NCBI GenBank assembly: GCA_023485185.1
Contig: JAMCZP010000064.1
Location: forward strand, 1 to 15,693
DNA length: 15,693 nt
Direction of reading: 5' to 3'
Source of the DNA: Gammaproteobacteria bacterium
GTDB taxonomy: Bacteria > Pseudomonadota > Gammaproteobacteria > Pseudomonadales > Halomonadaceae
Below, piece by piece: positions 15,401-15,693 of this stretch (its first letter is position 1; every line of letters begins with the position of its first letter). The translations under genes were made by a program, and so were the position numbers. Below the pieces are notes generated by a model. The model was not told where the DNA came from. It worked only from the letters and a program-made list of their open reading frames with translations, and ran no database searches.

Positions 15401-15693
15401 ATTACTTGTTAGTTTTTAAGATATAGCATCATCCTATCTCTTCAATTAGTCGCCATATTTCAAGCTATAAGTTCAATATGGTTTACTTTTTGGCCAGTAT
15501 TTAGCATCTATCTATACCAAATCATTCGCTCAAATCAATCAATGGCTAACTGCCATTTTTTTGTGCTTGAGTTATGCATATCTATCAATGTTAACAAGCT
15601 CAGCGACAGACTGCCCCCTGCTGTTTCACTAAGCTGTGTGCACATTTTTCAGCTCTATTTTTTCCGCTATATTTACGACGTACGATCAGTTAT
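15401..15693. other. AT-rich region after tRNA-Leu, no gene seen
   Basis: No ORF with coding character. Two dyads are visible: CCATATT (15453-15459) with AATATGG (15475-15481), and the terminator at 15541-15562. The sequence is clearly richer in A/T than the rest of the window. In pseudomonads tig-clpP-clpX often follows a tRNA-Leu gene, so this could be the tig leader, or the edge of an element inserted at the tRNA; neither can be decided here. Confidence 0.6.
15541..15562 (+). terminator. Intrinsic terminator about 140 bases after tRNA-Leu
   Basis: AATGGC (15541-15546) pairs with GCCATT (15552-15557), loop TAACT, and the T run covers 15556-15562. It is oriented to end plus-strand transcripts, probably those of the tRNA gene. 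Confidence 0.75.

Overview
The window reads as a chromosomal stretch from a gammaproteobacterium, most likely Halomonas/Vreelandella or a close relative. This rests on how closely the accB, accC, prmA, fis, purH and srkA products resemble Escherichia coli and Pseudomonas homologues as I remember them, on the dsbD-accBC-prmA-dusB-fis-purH gene order, and on moderate GC content. No database search was possible, so the genus is an inference. I see no insertion sequence, CRISPR array or prophage gene.

Layout. Positions 1-1215 (minus) hold the N-terminal part of a PP2C-phosphatase/protein-kinase fusion that runs off the left edge. Both domains have lost diagnostic catalytic residues. Then, on the plus strand: ppa (pyrophosphatase), dsbD (membrane thiol reductase), accB-accC (biotin carboxyl carrier and biotin carboxylase), prmA (ribosomal protein L11 methyltransferase), dusB-fis (tRNA dihydrouridine synthase coupled by a 4-base overlap to the nucleoid protein Fis) and purH (last two steps of IMP synthesis). 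A strong bidirectional terminator separates purH from the minus-strand gabD (succinate-semialdehyde dehydrogenase) and folE (GTP cyclohydrolase I). Diverging from folE is a small secreted protein of unknown function with four cysteines. Converging on it from the right are srkA (YihE-type stress kinase) and comF (phosphoribosyltransferase-like competence protein). A tRNA-Leu(UAG) gene with its own promoter follows, and the last 290 bases are AT-rich with no gene seen.

Most genes are housekeeping: fatty-acid precursor supply, translation factors and modification, purine and folate synthesis, and thiol redox. Compared with commonly seen gammaproteobacterial neighbourhoods, three expected partners are absent here: aroQ between dsbD and accB, a DUF3426-type gene between prmA and dusB, and purD after purH.

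The least ordinary items are the doubly degenerate phosphatase/kinase fusion, a perfect 10-bp hairpin inside the start of fis, two adjoining palindromes ten bases apart between folE and the unknown secreted gene, and several terminator-like hairpins folded over the stop codons of the genes they follow.
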